A stretch of 61,440 nucleotides of DNA from Syntrophomonadaceae bacterium (GCA_007119965.1 SKOR01000020.1:1-61440), one strand, 5' to 3'. Positions 34,547-43,586 are shown, counted from the first letter of the stretch. Notes: generated by a model from the sequence alone, not told the origin. A program made the numbers and translations.

Positions 34547-36532
34547 TTGCCAAGAACAGGAGTATTTATCTGCCACTGCGGAACAAATATTGCAGGCACT
34601 GTGGATATTGACAAAACCGTTGAAGCATCCCGTAATTTTCCCGGAGTGGTTCACGCTGACGAATACCGTTATCTTTGCTCCGAAATGGGGCAGGATATTA
34701 TTACCAAGGCAATAAAAGAAAATGATCTGGACCGGGTAGTGGTCGGCACCTGCTCGCCACGTATGCACGAAAACACTTTTCGTAAGGCTGCTGCGGAAGC
34801 AGGGTTAAACCCCTATCTCCTGGAAGTTGCCAATATCAGGGAGCACTGCTCCTGGGTTCATAAAGATATGGAGGAAGCGACCCCTAAAGCTATAGCCCTG
34901 CTCAGGGCGGCTGCTGCCAAGGCTGCGCTAAACGAAGCTCTTGAAGCCCCCCGCCTTGATGTCGAGAAACGGGCCCTGGTGATCGGCGGAGGAATTGCCG
35001 GAATCCAGGCTGCCCTGGATATTGCTGAAGCCGGCTATGAAGTTGACATTGTAGAAAAGGATCCGAGCATCGGCGGCAGGATGGCCCAGCTGGAGAAAAC
35101 CTTTCCCACCCTTGACTGCTCCGCCTGTATACTGACTCCTAAAATGGTTGAGGCGGCCCAGCACCCGAACATTAACCTGCTGACCTACTCTGAAGTGGAC
35201 GAGGTTAAAGGTTTTGTCGGCCAGTTTGACGTAAAAATCAGGCAGAAGGCCCGCTACGTAGACCCGGTTAAGTGTACAGGATGCGGGATCTGTTGGGAAA
35301 AGTGTCCCTCCAAGGCTCCGTCCGAATTTGAGATGGGGCTGTCCAAACGCAAGTCAATTTATGTTCCGTTTGCCCAGGCTGTGCCCATGGTGCCGGTAAT
35401 TGACCGTGACAGCTGTCTCTATTTCAGGAAAGGACGCTGCCAGATTTGTGAGAAAGAGTGCCCGCCGCAGGCGATCGATTATGAGCAGCAGGATGAAATA
35501 ATCGAACGCCGCTACGGAGCAATTGTTGTCGCCACCGGGTTTGACCAGTTGGATCCGACCATATACGGCGAATACGGCTACGGTCAGCACCCTGATATCC
35601 TTACCGGGTTGGAGTTTGAGCGCATTTTTAATGCCTCGGGCCCGACCGGTGGAAAAGTTGTCAAGCTCTCCGACGGCAAACCGCCCAAAAAAGTGGTTTT
35701 TATCCAGTGCATCGGTTCCCGCGATAAAGCCCGCGGCATGAATTACTGCTCAAAGATATGCTGTATGTACACGGCCAAACAGGCCATTTTATTAAAAGAA
35801 AAAGTGCCTGACGCCAAAAGCTATGTTTTTTACATCGATGTCCGCACCGGCGGCAAGGGCTATGAAGAATTTCAGCGCCGTGCCGCTGAAGAACACGATG
35901 TCGCTTACATGCGCGGGCAGGTTGGTAAAATATTCCCTGAAGATGACCATCTGGTTGTGCGCGGTATTGATTCGCTGACCAACCGGAATATAGAAATAAA
36001 AGCCGACATGGTTGTCCTGGCTGCTGCTACAGTCGCCAGGGGCGACGCTCCCGAATTAGGGCGTCTGGTTGGTATCAACAGCGACAGCTACCATTTTTTC
36101 AATGAAGCTCACCCGAAGCTGAAGCCTGTCGAAACCCACACTGCGGGGATCTTTATTGCCGGAGCCTGCCAGGCGCCGAAAGATATCCCCGAGACGGTGT
36201 CCCAGGCCAGTGCAGCTGCAGTTAAAGCAATCGGACTGCTCTCCAAGGAGAAACTGCAGGGTGAAGCGTGTACCGCGGAAGTAATCCAGAGCGATTGTTC
36301 AGGCTGCCTCAACTGCGAGGCAATTTGCCCGTACACTGCAATTACCCCGGTGGAAATCGAGGAGCGTTATAAGGACGGTGTTCTTAAACGCACCGTGGCT
36401 GAAGTTAACCCCGCTCTCTGCCAGGGCTGCGGTTCATGTGCCGTAACCTGCCGTTCGGGATCGATCAACCTGAAAGGCTTTAGCAACGACCAAATCATGG
36501 CGGAGGTGGATGCGATATGTCTGCAGCGCTAA
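34547..36532 (+). CDS. hdrA: HdrA, FAD-dependent bifurcating subunit
   Basis: 661 residues. Order: N-terminal CHCGTNIAG segment, a thioredoxin-reductase-like FAD fold (GGGIAGIQAALDIAEAGYEVDIVEKD), the DCSACILTPKM cysteines, and two C-terminal ferredoxin motifs (CSGCLNCEAICP and CQGCGSCAVTC), plus an additional inserted cluster (CTGCGICWEKCP and later CQICEKECP). HdrA is the flavin-bifurcation site in Hdr complexes. TTG 34547 follows AGGAGGT. The flavin-proximal Cys that is Sec in some methanogens is Cys here. Confidence 0.95.
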   Translation: MPRTGVFICHCGTNIAGTVDIDKTVEASRNFPGVVHADEYRYLCSEMGQDIITKAIKENDLDRVVVGTCSPRMHENTFRKAAAEAGLNPYLLEVANIREHCSWVHKDMEEATPKAIALLRAAAAKAALNEALEAPRLDVEKRALVIGGGIAGIQAALDIAEAGYEVDIVEKDPSIGGRMAQLEKTFPTLDCSACILTPKMVEAAQHPNINLLTYSEVDEVKGFVGQFDVKIRQKARYVDPVKCTGCGICWEKCPSKAPSEFEMGLSKRKSIYVPFAQAVPMVPVIDRDSCLYFRKGRCQICEKECPPQAIDYEQQDEIIERRYGAIVVATGFDQLDPTIYGEYGYGQHPDILTGLEFERIFNASGPTGGKVVKLSDGKPPKKVVFIQCIGSRDKARGMNYCSKICCMYTAKQAILLKEKVPDAKSYVFYIDVRTGGKGYEEFQRRAAEEHDVAYMRGQVGKIFPEDDHLVVRGIDSLTNRNIEIKADMVVLAAATVARGDAPELGRLVGINSDSYHFFNEAHPKLKPVETHTAGIFIAGACQAPKDIPETVSQASAAAVKAIGLLSKEKLQGEACTAEVIQSDCSGCLNCEAICPYTAITPVEIEERYKDGVLKRTVAEVNPALCQGCGSCAVTCRSGSINLKGFSNDQIMAEVDAICLQR

Positions 36533-36984
36533 ACGAAACAGCTGGCGGTTGGGAGCCCCTGATTGTCTCATTCTGCTGTAACTGGTGCAGCTATGCCGGA
36601 GGCGATTTAGCCGGGACCAGCCGGATGAGTTACCCGGTAAATGTGAAAGTAATCCGTGTGCCCTGTTCGGGCAGAATGAACCCGATGTTCGTGCTGCGCG
36701 CTTTCCAGCGCGGAGCCGACGGTGTGCTTGTGGCTGGCTGCCACCCCGGTGACTGTCACTACACCAGCGGAAATTACCAGTCCCGGCGCCGTCTTTCCGC
36801 CTTTAAAAGACTGGTTGAATTTGCCGGTTTTGAGCCGGAACGCTTCGAAGTACGCTGGATTTCGAGTTCGGAAGGCGACAAATTTGCCGAAGAAATGACC
36901 TCAATTACAGAAAAAATCAAGGCCCTCGGGCCGAACAGAAAGATGAGGGATGCCCGATGGCAGAGCGTAACGTCGAAAGTGTAA
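36517..36984 (+). CDS. flxD: FlxD/MvhD-type [2Fe-2S] linker subunit
   Basis: 155 residues. Conserved cysteines in CCNWCSYAGGD, PCSGR and GCHPGDCHY. In methanogens MvhD links the hydrogenase to HdrA; in bacteria FlxD links the NADH-oxidising Flx subunits. The start overlaps hdrA by 16 bases and is preceded by GGAGGTGG. The variable Sec position seen in some methanogens is Cys here. Confidence 0.93.
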   Translation: MSAALNETAGGWEPLIVSFCCNWCSYAGGDLAGTSRMSYPVNVKVIRVPCSGRMNPMFVLRAFQRGADGVLVAGCHPGDCHYTSGNYQSRRRLSAFKRLVEFAGFEPERFEVRWISSSEGDKFAEEMTSITEKIKALGPNRKMRDARWQSVTSKV

Positions 36985-37931
36985 ATAAAGTACGCGAAGC
37001 AGTGAGCCAGGATTTACTCGGGGGCCGCATCGATCTGCTGCTTGGTTGGGAAAAGGGCCATTACTGGTGGCAGTCGAGGCCTCTTTTTGCCCGCAGCGAA
37101 GCAGACCTCGAAAAGCTGGCCTGGGATTCTTTCTGTGCGGTAAACTTAAGCCGGTACCTTTTGGAAGAGCTAAAGGACCACGATAAGGTCGGGGTGTTGG
37201 TTAAAGGCTGCGATGCCCGCGCTTTCAACCGCCTTTTACAGGATAATATGGTCAGGCGCGAACAGGTTATCCTCTACGGACTGCCCTGCCCCGGTATGCT
37301 TGACTATAACCGCCTGGTTGAGAAGGCAGGCGGTGCTCCCCTGGAGATAACAGAAGAAAACGGGCGGGTGATCATCAAAGTAGGGAGCGGCGAGCAGGAA
37401 GCGCAACGCGACGATCTTCTGCTCGACAAATGCAAAGATTGCCGCTACCCCGATCCCGCTGTTTACGATCAACTCCTGTTTTCGCCGCAGGGTGAAAAAG
37501 AGGTCACCGAGCGTTTTAAAACAGTTGAAGAGCTGGAGGAAATGTCCGCAGAAGAGCGGTTCGGCTACTGGGAAAAAGAGCTTTCCCGCTGCCTGCGCTG
37601 CTATGCCTGCCGACAGGCCTGCCCGTTCTGCAGCTGCCGCGAGTGTTTTGTGGAGCAGGAGAATCCCCGCTGGCAGGGCCGCGCTTACCAGCCCAGTGAA
37701 AACTTCATGTTTCACCTGGTCCGGGCCTATCATGGAACAGGGCGCTGTATAGATTGCGGTGAATGCGAGCGTTCCTGCCCCGTGGATATACCCCTGCAGG
37801 AATTGAATCGAAAACTGATTAAAGATATCAACGAGCTGTATGGCGATTACGAAGCCGGCCTTGATCCAGAGCAGGAACCTCCGCTGCTCACCTACCGGCC
37901 AGATGATCCCGCGGCATTTTCTGAAAAGTGA
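36957..37931 (+). CDS. flxC: FlxC-like FeS protein
   Basis: 324 residues. Central FrhB/FdhB-like region with GCDARAFNRLL and cysteine pairs, then two ferredoxin motifs (CLRCYACRQACP and CIDCGECERSCP). This is the expected FlxC position between FlxD and FlxB. It overlaps flxD by 28 bases. Probably carries electrons between the NADH site and HdrA. Confidence 0.85.
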   Translation: MAERNVESVNKVREAVSQDLLGGRIDLLLGWEKGHYWWQSRPLFARSEADLEKLAWDSFCAVNLSRYLLEELKDHDKVGVLVKGCDARAFNRLLQDNMVRREQVILYGLPCPGMLDYNRLVEKAGGAPLEITEENGRVIIKVGSGEQEAQRDDLLLDKCKDCRYPDPAVYDQLLFSPQGEKEVTERFKTVEELEEMSAEERFGYWEKELSRCLRCYACRQACPFCSCRECFVEQENPRWQGRAYQPSENFMFHLVRAYHGTGRCIDCGECERSCPVDIPLQELNRKLIKDINELYGDYEAGLDPEQEPPLLTYRPDDPAAFSEK

Positions 37932-37941
37932 GGTGGTCATA

Positions 37942-38958
37942 GTGAAGAAAGTAATAGCCAGGGAGAAATTACCCGAGCTCTGGAAATCTTTAGCGGCAAA
38001 AGGCCCTCTATTTCTGCCGATCCAGGAAGGGCCGGTGGTATTATTTCAACCGTGGAGTGAAGGCGCTGAAGCCAACCTGGATGCAGTTAACACAGCCGTA
38101 TCGGCAAAAGACGTGTTTCTGCCGCGTGAGGAAACCTACCTGCAGTACCGGTGCAGCGGCAATCAGCTCGAGTTGATCCCGGTCGAAAACGCAGAGCCGG
38201 TCATAGCTTTCGGAGTGCACCCCTGTGATCTAAAGGCAGTTGAGATGCTCGATAAGGTATACCTTGATCAGGAACCATCCGATGAATTATACCGGCAGAG
38301 ACGTGAGAAGACGACCGTAGTGGGACTTTCCTGCAGAGAGCCCGATCCATTTTGTTTCTGCAATGAATTTGGGATCAATCCTGCTGATGCACCTGGTGCA
38401 GACGTAATGGCTCACCTGAAAAACGGGTTAGTGCTTCTGGAGGCCAGGACCGACAAGGGCAAAGCTCTCCTGGATCAGGCAGGCGACCTGCTTCAGGATG
38501 GTTCTGATGAAAAGTTTGAAGCGGCAGAAGTAAAAACTGCTGATTTCGGCCTGAACCTCGAAGGGCTCCCTGAAAATTTAAAAGAGCGCTTTGAAGACCC
38601 GGTATGGGATGAGCTCTACAAAAGCTGCCTGGGCTGTGGAGTCTGCACCTATGTCTGCCCTACCTGTTACTGCTTCGATGTAGAAGATTTCGGACACGAG
38701 GGGGAAGGGCAGCGGTTCCGCTGTTGGGACAGCTGCATGTACGGCCACTTCACCGATATGGCCGGCGGTCACAACCCAAGGGCCGGGCGCAAAGAAAGGG
38801 TGCGGCAGCGCTTTATGCACAAACTGCAGTACTACCCGGAAACTTTTAATGAAATAGCCTGTGTTGGCTGCGGGCGCTGCCTGCGCAGCTGCCCGGTGAA
38901 CCTCGATATAGTTCAGGCAATCAAGGCTCTTGGAGGTGAGACTGTTGAGCAGCGCTAA
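37942..38958 (+). CDS. flxB: FlxB-like 4Fe-4S dicluster protein (AsrA-like)
   Basis: 338 residues. N-terminal domain with GVHPCDLKAVEMLD and CREPDPFCFC, then C-terminal ferredoxin motifs (CLGCGVCTYVCPTCYC and CVGCGRCLRSCP), as in anaerobic sulfite reductase subunit A and FlxB. GTG 37942 follows GAGGTGG and corrects a longer frame starting at 37840. Co-transcribed with its neighbours. Confidence 0.87.
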   Translation: MKKVIAREKLPELWKSLAAKGPLFLPIQEGPVVLFQPWSEGAEANLDAVNTAVSAKDVFLPREETYLQYRCSGNQLELIPVENAEPVIAFGVHPCDLKAVEMLDKVYLDQEPSDELYRQRREKTTVVGLSCREPDPFCFCNEFGINPADAPGADVMAHLKNGLVLLEARTDKGKALLDQAGDLLQDGSDEKFEAAEVKTADFGLNLEGLPENLKERFEDPVWDELYKSCLGCGVCTYVCPTCYCFDVEDFGHEGEGQRFRCWDSCMYGHFTDMAGGHNPRAGRKERVRQRFMHKLQYYPETFNEIACVGCGRCLRSCPVNLDIVQAIKALGGETVEQR

Positions 38959-39772
38959 TGTACTGATGCCCCAACAGGCAACCATACTCGATATTACCGA
39001 GGAAACTCCCGATATCAAGACCCTGCGGGTTGTTGGTAAGGAAGGGATGCCCTTTGATTTTATGCCCGGGCAGTGTGCCATGCTGTCGGTGCCTCCTGTC
39101 GGTGAGGCAATATTTTCGATCACCTCTTCTCCGACCTGCCGGGAATGCCTCGAGTTTAGTATAAAGGATGTCGGCAATGTATCCGGCGCCCTGCACGGCC
39201 TGCAACCCGGTCAGCAGATTGGCATCAGGGGCCCCTACGGCAATGGTTTTCCGATTGAAAAGATGAAAGGCAAGGATATCCTCTTCATCGGCGGTGGAAT
39301 CGGCCTGGCACCCCTCCGCTCGCTGATCGGTTATTGTTTTGCCCATCGCGAAGAATTCGGGCATATCGATATCGTATACGGGGCACGCTCTCCCGCAGAC
39401 CTGATTCGTAAAAGTGAGGTCAGGGAAAGCTGGGCTGCGGAACCCGATACCAGTGTTTACCTGACGGTAGATGCCGAGTTTCCTGATTGGAACGGACATG
39501 TCGGTTTTGTGCCAAACTATGTTTCCGAACTGGCCTTTAAGCCTGAAGGCCGGATCGCATTGACCTGCGGACCGCCAATTATGATCAAGTTTGTTTTGCA
39601 GGCCCTGGATAAGCTGCAGTTCTCACCCGAACAGGTTATAACCACTTTAGAGATGCGCATGAAATGCGGGGTAGGCAAATGCGGGCGCTGCAACCTTGGC
39701 TCTGTATATGTTTGCAAAGACGGGCCGGTATTCAGCCTCGATGAGCTCAACGCTTTGCCTTCTGAGTATTAA
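38945..39772 (+). CDS. flxA: FlxA-like FAD/NAD(H)-binding reductase
   Basis: 275 residues of the ferredoxin-NADP reductase/PyrK family. Motifs: FSITSS (flavin), GGGIGLAPLRSLI (NAD(P) binding), LTCGPPIM, and a C-terminal CGVGKCGRC [2Fe-2S] motif. Proposed to oxidise or reduce NAD(H) and feed the Hdr complex. TTG 38945 is 7 bases after GGAGGT; the longer frame from 38930 would place that site inside the gene. The start overlaps flxB by 14 bases. Confidence 0.9.
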   Translation: MSSANVLMPQQATILDITEETPDIKTLRVVGKEGMPFDFMPGQCAMLSVPPVGEAIFSITSSPTCRECLEFSIKDVGNVSGALHGLQPGQQIGIRGPYGNGFPIEKMKGKDILFIGGGIGLAPLRSLIGYCFAHREEFGHIDIVYGARSPADLIRKSEVRESWAAEPDTSVYLTVDAEFPDWNGHVGFVPNYVSELAFKPEGRIALTCGPPIMIKFVLQALDKLQFSPEQVITTLEMRMKCGVGKCGRCNLGSVYVCKDGPVFSLDELNALPSEY

Positions 39773-39798
39773 ACTGAAACAAATAGCTGTAAATTAGA

Positions 39799-39832
39799 GG
39801 AAACACGGGAAAACCATCCCGTGTTTCCTTTT
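39799..39832 (+). terminator. Terminator of the hdr-flx operon
   Basis: Perfect 12-bp stem GGAAACACGGGA/TCCCGTGTTTCC (39799-39810 and 39817-39828) followed by TTTT. Confidence 0.92.
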
Positions 39833-39917
39833 ATTCTACCTGCCCCTGTATGGTATAATTCTAAATAATCGACAATAGAGAAAGGTCTTTAAGTTTGCTA
39901 AAGGAGGTCTCCGGGCT

Positions 39918-40679
39918 ATTAACGCGAAAAAGCTGCAAAAATTGCTCGAAGCGGTACAAAGTGGAAAGGTCAGTGTAGACGAAGCTGCCGAAAGCCTGCG
40001 TATACTGCCCTATGAAAATATTGGGTTTGCCCGGGTTGACCACCAGCGCTTCCTGCGGCGTGGCTTCCCGGAGGTTATTTACTGCCCCGGTAAAACTGAA
40101 GAACAAATAGTGGCGATCGTCGGCCGACTGGCTGCCTCGGGAGGGACTGTCCTGGCTACCAGAGCGGAAACTTCGGTTTTTGAGGCAGTCAGGGCTGTCC
40201 ACCCCAACGTTGAATACCACAGTACGCCAAAGGCGCTGGTTCTCCGTGGAGAGAGTGAACCCGAGCCGGTTGGTTATGTGGCTGTTGTTACAGCAGGGAC
40301 AGCTGATTTGCCTGTTGCCGAGGAAGCGGCGCTGACCGCAGAGTTGATCGGAAGTAATGTTGAGCGGCTGTTTGATGTTGGTGTGGCAGGAATACATCGC
40401 CTTTTTGACAACTGGCATCTCCTCAGTAAAGCCAGGGTGATCGTGGTCGTGGCCGGTATGGAAGGGGCCCTGGCCAGTGTCGTCGGCGGATTAGCCACCT
40501 GTCCCGTGATCGCTGTACCTACCAGCGTAGGTTACGGGGCCCATTTTGGGGGCCTGGCCCCGCTGCTAACAATGCTAAACAGCTGCGCTTCCGGGGTAGC
40601 AGTTGTCAATATTGACAATGGTTACGGCGCCGGACACATGGCTGCCCTGATCAACCGAGTTGGGGAAGGAGCTGGATAA
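39918..40679 (+). CDS. larB: LarB, nickel-pincer cofactor biosynthesis carboxylase, probable AUU start
   Basis: 253 residues. LarB carboxylates nicotinic acid adenine dinucleotide, the first step in the nickel-pincer cofactor. It resembles PurE: VAVVTAGTADLPVAEEAA, RLFDVGVAG, VVAGMEGALASVVGGL, PTSVGYG. Family members begin about 5-7 residues before LLEAV-SG. No ATG, GTG or TTG lies in the right place: going back from the first TTG (39942) the frame has ATT at 39918, 9 bases after a strong AAGGAGGT (39901-39908). Starting at TTG 39942 would leave that site 33 bases away and shorten the protein. The stop overlaps the larC start. Confidence 0.92.
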   Translation: MNAKKLQKLLEAVQSGKVSVDEAAESLRILPYENIGFARVDHQRFLRRGFPEVIYCPGKTEEQIVAIVGRLAASGGTVLATRAETSVFEAVRAVHPNVEYHSTPKALVLRGESEPEPVGYVAVVTAGTADLPVAEEAALTAELIGSNVERLFDVGVAGIHRLFDNWHLLSKARVIVVVAGMEGALASVVGGLATCPVIAVPTSVGYGAHFGGLAPLLTMLNSCASGVAVVNIDNGYGAGHMAALINRVGEGAG

Positions 40680-41896
40680 TGTTCGTTTCGCGAAACAATA
40701 AAGCGGTGCAAAAAACGCTCTATTTTGATTGCTACAGCGGCATCAGCGGTGATATGACCCTTGGCGCCCTGATCGATGCCGGTACGAGTCTTGAAGATCT
40801 TAACGATCTGCTTGGCAGCCTTAAACTTGAGGGTTATAAACTGGAAGCAGAGCCGGTCAGGCGCGGTGGTCTGGCCGGAACCAGGGCCCTGGTCAAACTT
40901 GATGACAGTGCACCTGCTGCAAGGCACCTTTCAGATATCCTCGAACTGATCGATAAATCAGACCTGCCCCGCCCCGTCCAGAAAAACAGCTCGGCCATTT
41001 TTAACCGCCTGGCGGAAGCGGAAGCGGCAGTGCACGGTATTTCTGTCAATAAGGTGCATTTTCATGAGGTCGGGGCGGTCGACGCTATTGTCGATATCGT
41101 CGGTACTGCCGCCGCTCTCTACCTGCTTGAAATTAATATCATCCACTGTTCACCGCTCCCTGCCGGGAGGGGTGAAGTCCAGTCCGCACACGGCAGGCTG
41201 CCCCTGCCGGCCCCGGCCACCCTGGAACTTATCGCCATGCGCCGGGCACCGGTAAAAGGCACCCCTGTTGATTTTGAACTCGTTACCCCAACCGGGGCGG
41301 CGATTGTAACCACCCTGGCCGATTATTTCGGCCCCTTGCCCTCATTTAACCTCGAGAAGGTTGGCTACGGGGCAGGCAGTTTAGACCCCGGCTACCCCAA
41401 CTTTTTACGCCTCCTGCTGGGGACTTCAGATCGGCCGGAACCTGCCTATGATCAGGAAGCAGTTATTATCGATACTAACATAGATGATCAAAACCCGGAG
41501 CACTTTGGTTACCTGATGGAGAGGCTCTTTGCAGCAGGTGCGCTGGATGCGTGGTATACCCCGATCCAGATGAAAAAAAACCGCCCTGCTGTTCAGCTGA
41601 CTGTCCTTTCCCCTCCGGAAATAGCCAGGCAGCTGCAGGACCTCATATTTTATGAAACTTCGACCCTGGGCCTGCGTCTCACAACCGTATGCAAGGCGAC
41701 GCGCCCGCGGGAAACTTTTACAGTGCAGTCTGAATGGGGACCAATCAGGATTAAGACCGTCCCGGCTCCGAAACAGGGTCCTGACCTGCACTTTGCCCCG
41801 GAGTATGAAGATTGCAGAAAGGTCGCCCGCAGTTCCGGCCTGCCCTTAAAAGAAGTCTACAGGCTGGCCGGGCAGTTATTTCAAAACCGCCGTTAA
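40679..41896 (+). CDS. larC: LarC, nickel insertase for the pincer cofactor
   Basis: 405 residues, the full-length single-frame form. In Lactobacillus plantarum it is made from two frames by programmed frameshifting; here one frame covers both parts. Motifs: CYSGISGDMTLGALIDAG, HFHEVGAVDAIVDIVG, TPTGAAI, ETNIDDQNPEHFGYL-type segment (seen as DTNIDDQNPEHFGYL). Catalyses CTP-dependent nickel insertion. ATG 40679 overlaps the larB stop. Confidence 0.93.
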   Translation: MFVSRNNKAVQKTLYFDCYSGISGDMTLGALIDAGTSLEDLNDLLGSLKLEGYKLEAEPVRRGGLAGTRALVKLDDSAPAARHLSDILELIDKSDLPRPVQKNSSAIFNRLAEAEAAVHGISVNKVHFHEVGAVDAIVDIVGTAAALYLLEINIIHCSPLPAGRGEVQSAHGRLPLPAPATLELIAMRRAPVKGTPVDFELVTPTGAAIVTTLADYFGPLPSFNLEKVGYGAGSLDPGYPNFLRLLLGTSDRPEPAYDQEAVIIDTNIDDQNPEHFGYLMERLFAAGALDAWYTPIQMKKNRPAVQLTVLSPPEIARQLQDLIFYETSTLGLRLTTVCKATRPRETFTVQSEWGPIRIKTVPAPKQGPDLHFAPEYEDCRKVARSSGLPLKEVYRLAGQLFQNRR

Positions 41897-42038
41897 AGCG
41901 GTGCCGGTTAGGCCCAGCTTGATCGCGGCTTAATAATATCAGGTGTCCGCCCGCGTCCCCGAAAGGATCCGGATCTTCGGGCAGCTGGAGGCGAAGCAGA
42001 TAGAATATTAGTTCTCACTCGTAAATGTTGGAATATTA

Positions 42039-42067
42039 TTGACATAGACACTATTATGTATTATAAA
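42039..42067 (+). promoter_or_regulatory. Strong sigma-A promoter of codY
   Basis: Perfect TTGACA (42039-42044), a 17-base spacer and TATAAA (42062-42067), 22 bases before the codY start. Confidence 0.85.
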
Positions 42068-42089
42068 CAAGTGAAAGGAGGAGTATAAT

Positions 42090-42869
42090 ATGAAGGATAA
42101 CCAGGTTTTAGAACAGATCAGAAAACTGAATCGCGTGTTCCTCAAGCCGGATAGCGGCGAAGCCGGTTTGCGCGACGCAGTAAAAGCTATAGCTGACGTT
42201 ATCAGTGCAGCGGTTATAATTTTAGATAAGGACGGTCTCATCCTGGGCAGTTCCCCGGGCGATGTCGATAGCGGTGGCCGCCTGGAAAGCAGGGTTAAGG
42301 AGGGTTCCCTGGCAGGAGATCCTGTTCTGTCAGCAAAAGTTAAAGCTGCTGAACCCCACTTTAATGAACCTTATAGTGAACAATCTGACGGTAAAAAGTT
42401 AATATATTCGATGATTCCCATTCGTAGTGGAAGCAAACGCCTGGCTTCAATTCTGCTTCTTTACCCTGACCGTAACCTGGAGCGGGATCAAATGATCCTG
42501 GCCGAAGTCAGCGCAGCACTGGTTGGTATGCACATTAAGCATGAAACAACTGACCAGGAAGAAGAAAATGTCAGGAACAAAGACCTGGCTGAGGGCGCTT
42601 TTGAAAGCCTTTCTTATTCAGAAGTCGAAGCGATACGTGAAATACTGAAGAACATCAGTAATAATGAAAGTGTAGTAGTCGCCAGTAAAATTGCCGACAG
42701 CCTCGGAATAACGAGGTCGGTCATTGTAAATGCTTTACGCAAGTTCGAGAGCGCAGGGATCATTGAATCAAGGTCCCTTGGTATGAAAGGAACCTTAATT
42801 AAAGTAAAAAACGAACATGCCCTGGAAATTGTTGCTTCGCGGTCGGCTAAAATGGGCACAATGCGCTGA
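42090..42869 (+). CDS. codY: CodY, GTP- and branched-chain amino acid-sensing repressor
   Basis: 259 residues. N-terminal GAF-like ligand domain, then a winged helix-turn-helix with ASKIADSLGITRSVIVNALRKF and SRSLGMKGTLIKV, which are near-invariant in CodY. Represses amino-acid uptake, branched-chain synthesis and often virulence or motility genes when nutrients are plentiful. ATG follows AAAGGAGG. It stands alone rather than in the codV-clpQY-codY operon of Bacillus. The glutamate dehydrogenase and aminotransferase in the window are plausible targets but no operator was identified. Confidence 0.96.
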   Translation: MKDNQVLEQIRKLNRVFLKPDSGEAGLRDAVKAIADVISAAVIILDKDGLILGSSPGDVDSGGRLESRVKEGSLAGDPVLSAKVKAAEPHFNEPYSEQSDGKKLIYSMIPIRSGSKRLASILLLYPDRNLERDQMILAEVSAALVGMHIKHETTDQEEENVRNKDLAEGAFESLSYSEVEAIREILKNISNNESVVVASKIADSLGITRSVIVNALRKFESAGIIESRSLGMKGTLIKVKNEHALEIVASRSAKMGTMR

Positions 42870-42920
42870 TCCGACTTTCAAAACAATTACCGGGCTGTGC
42901 CTTCAGATATTATAAAATTC

Positions 42921-42950
42921 AGGGCGGCGGTTATTTCTCGCCGCCCTCTT
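42921..42950 (+). terminator. Terminator of codY
   Basis: 9-bp stem AGGGCGGCG/CGCCGCCCT (42921-42929 and 42939-42947) followed by CTT. Confidence 0.8.
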
Positions 42951-42972
42951 ACATGGGTTTATGTGAATATAT

Positions 42973-43001
42973 TTGACAGTGAGAAGCCGGGTTGTTACAA
43001 T
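42973..43001 (+). promoter_or_regulatory. Sigma-A promoter of the UPF0316-type gene
   Basis: TTGACA (42973-42978), 17-base spacer, TACAAT (42996-43001). Confidence 0.8.
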
Positions 43002-43056
43002 ACGAAATGATCAACACATGGCATGGTGCCCGCACGTTGCCACTGGAGGGTTTTAG

Positions 43057-43584
43057 GTGATTGGAGTAATATTAACTTTACTGGCCATATTCGTTGCTAA
43101 AATTGCTCATGTCAGCCTGGGGACGGTACGTATAATATATTTAACCCGGGGCGAGAGTAAGATTGCCGCTGCTATCGGTTTTTTTGAAGTGATCATTTAC
43201 CTGGCTGCCCTGAGTATGGTTTTAGCTAATATTGATCAGTGGTCCAATATTATCGCATACGGGCTCGGTTTTGCTTCCGGTAACCTGGTTGGCAGCTGGA
43301 TTGAGGAAAAAATTGCCGTCGGCTATGTTCTGGCCCAAATCGTTACTGTAAAAAACGGCGGTACCCTTGATCAGTCGCTGCGAGATCTCGGCTATGGGGT
43401 AACCTCGATGCCCAGCTACGGCATGGAAGGCGCTCCCCGCACCAATTTACAGGTATTGTTAAAAAGAAAAGAGCTGCCTGAATTATTGAGCAAGATGAAA
43501 GAGATTGACCCCGAAGCTTTTATCTCTATTTTTGACACGCGTAAGATAATGGGCGGTTATTTTAGCAGAATGAAGGCGAAATAA
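43057..43584 (+). CDS. UPF0316/DUF2179-type membrane protein
   Basis: 175 residues. Three predicted helices in the first 85 residues, with GTVRIIYLTRGESKIAAAIGFFEV and GFASGNLVGSWIEEKIAVGYV, then a DUF2179-like cytosolic domain (KRKELPELLSKMKEIDPEAFISIFDTRKIMGGYF split over motifs). GTG 43057 follows GGAGGG. Function unknown; DUF2179 may bind a small ligand. Three bases separate its end from murI. Confidence 0.85.
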   Translation: MIGVILTLLAIFVAKIAHVSLGTVRIIYLTRGESKIAAAIGFFEVIIYLAALSMVLANIDQWSNIIAYGLGFASGNLVGSWIEEKIAVGYVLAQIVTVKNGGTLDQSLRDLGYGVTSMPSYGMEGAPRTNLQVLLKRKELPELLSKMKEIDPEAFISIFDTRKIMGGYFSRMKAK

Positions 43585-43586
43585 AG

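Noticed and set aside
42000-42089. CodY autoregulatory operator
   Set aside because: The known 15-base CodY consensus is not present near the promoter, at least not in recognisable form.
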